Made by a program: the position numbers and the translations under genes
Notes under the pieces: model-generated
Database searches by the model: none
What the model was told of the DNA's origin: nothing
Seen by the model: only the letters and a program-made list of their open reading frames with translations
Shown: positions 63,189 through 64,000 of the stretch, in pieces
How the letters are laid out: every line of letters starts with the position of its first letter
Position numbering within the stretch: the stretch's first letter is position 1
Assembly: GCF_002160055.1 (NCBI RefSeq)
Contig: NZ_NFJV01000012.1
Location: forward strand, 55,646 to 119,645
DNA length: 64,000 nucleotides
Reading direction: 5' to 3'
Origin: Mediterranea sp. An20
GTDB taxonomy: Bacteria > Bacteroidota > Bacteroidia > Bacteroidales > Bacteroidaceae

Positions 63189-64000
63189 ATGTACACATCA
63201 GCAGCATTGGAAAGACAACAGCAGTTTGACTTTCAGAACAACGGAATCGAAGTAATGAACTTCGAGACTCTCCAACGTACCTACAAGGAGAATGATATCT
63301 ACGGCAAGCCTGTCCAGGGCATCTATCACTACCAAGTCCTGCAGCGCATGACGGACATCTGCGAGAAATACAACCTCGACTACGAAGTGGAGGAAATCTT
63401 CGCGGCCCAGAACCGGAACAAGACACAGCCCGGCGTGAGCATCCTCCCTCAGGTGGAACAGACTCACGGGGAAAAGGCCGTGGAAGCCCATATCCTCCGG
63501 CGCATCTTCGCCACCATCCGCATCAAGGACTGGGAGACGAACGAACTGACCACGACACTTGTGGTCGCCTACCACCAGGACGGCATACAGGCGGCCATCG
63601 GCCCGTGCGTGAAGATATGCCACAACCAGTGCATCCTCTCGCCGGAAAGGAGCGTATGCAACTACGGGAAGAACAAGGTGACGACGGAAGGGGTATTCGA
63701 GACGGTGGACGGCTGGCTGGCCAACTTCGAGGTGAACATGAACGAGGACATCGGGCGGATCCAGCGGATGAAACGCCGAACCGTTTCCCTGGAAGAAATT
63801 TATATGTACATAGGACTGCTGACGGCCATGCGCGTGGCCCACGACAGTTCGGACAGGAACCTGTCATCCTCCGTGGAAACCTACCCGCTGAACCAGGGAC
63901 AGATTTCCGTATTCACGGAAGAGGTGCTGAAACTGTTCAATGAAAAGGGACAGATTACCACCTGGGACCTGTACAACGTGGCCACCGAGATCTACAAGCC
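63189..64000 (+). CDS. Conjugative-element protein, partial (runs off the window)
   Basis: Open frame from ATG 63189 to the window end, about 270 codons with no stop. An N-terminal helical part is followed by a beta-rich core with TLVVAYHQDGIQAAIGPCVK and CILSPERSVCNYGK, and a C-terminal stretch QITTWDLYNVATEIYK. The pattern recalls DUF932/DUF3871-type plasmid and phage proteins, but I cannot confirm this. Function unknown. Confidence 0.65.
   Translation, partial: MYTSAALERQQQFDFQNNGIEVMNFETLQRTYKENDIYGKPVQGIYHYQVLQRMTDICEKYNLDYEVEEIFAAQNRNKTQPGVSILPQVEQTHGEKAVEAHILRRIFATIRIKDWETNELTTTLVVAYHQDGIQAAIGPCVKICHNQCILSPERSVCNYGKNKVTTEGVFETVDGWLANFEVNMNEDIGRIQRMKRRTVSLEEIYMYIGLLTAMRVAHDSSDRNLSSSVETYPLNQGQISVFTEEVLKLFNEKGQITTWDLYNVATEIYK

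Larger units (their letters stand above)
50333..64000 (+). mobile_element. Part of an integrative conjugative element (accessory/leading region)
   Basis: From here to the window end every gene reads rightwards, most have no housekeeping relatives, and several belong to families known mainly from Bacteroides conjugative transposons (DUF4120, DUF4121-like, DUF4313-like, ArdA-like, J-domain/LPD-type). Codon style differs from the host part, with frequent AGG, CGG and GGA. Mobilisation, transfer and integrase genes are not in view, so the element extends beyond 64000. The left end could lie near the IS. Confidence 0.75.

Overview
The window looks like a chromosomal segment of a gut Bacteroides or Phocaeicola species. 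Three things point there: SusC/SusD pairs, serine-type sulfatases and stacked glycoside hydrolases; the Bacteroidota-type -7 promoter box (TAnnTTTG, most often TATCTTTG) in front of many genes; and families such as GLPGLI, DUF4221, DUF3098 and DUF4271. The species cannot be fixed from the sequence alone.

Layout. 1-4960: GH84 N-acetylglucosaminidase, CoA-transferase and a small membrane protein, all on the minus strand. 5.1-5.2 kb: a candidate minus-strand small RNA. 5.4-14.6 kb: housekeeping genes on the plus strand (miaB, then methyltransferase-ftsX-DUF3098-uppP-truB-phosphoesterase-queA-folK, then an acetyltransferase). 14.6-15.8 kb: a block of noncoding repeats. 16.2-23.1 kb: a TPR membrane regulator, metK behind a SAM-II-like riboswitch, then LOG-DUF4271-hemD-rnpA-yidD-tatD. 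23.1-30.0 kb: two tandem GH2 genes divergent from an AraC-type regulator. 30.1-35.1 kb: tyrS, a macroglobulin-like secreted protein, and a DUF4221 lipoprotein with a gene remnant beside it. 35.2-36.9 kb: a MITE-like element and a second noncoding block related to the first. 37.1-41.4 kb: GLPGLI/TonB-receptor pair, a small membrane protein and tRNA-Gln(UUG). 41.4-48.7 kb: a small polysaccharide utilisation locus (sulfatase, SusD, SusC, short ORF). 49.27-50.33 kb: an IS30-family insertion sequence. 50.3-64.0 kb: part of a conjugative element whose genes all point rightwards and whose right end is outside the window.

The most notable signal is in the conjugative element. Three long imperfect hairpins (50380-50540, 55482-55637, 62653-62797) each stand in front of a gene cluster. 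All three carry, in the left arm and on the minus strand, CCTTG, exactly 22 variable bases, then TACCTTTGC, which is a Bacteroidota -7 box. In duplex DNA this promoter would point away from the downstream genes. If the minus strand were single-stranded, as during conjugative entry, the folded hairpin would send RNA polymerase into the downstream genes. That is the logic of the F-plasmid Frpo single-strand promoter. The genes involved include a methylase-helicase fusion and an ArdA-like protein, which suits an early-expressed anti-restriction region. The repeats and spacing are seen in the sequence; the mechanism is inference.

A second unexplained system is the pair of related noncoding blocks (14.6-15.65 kb and 35.47-36.92 kb), built from palindromic AACCTC-GAGGTT units, arrays with a 21-bp period and CTTTCACGC-type motifs.
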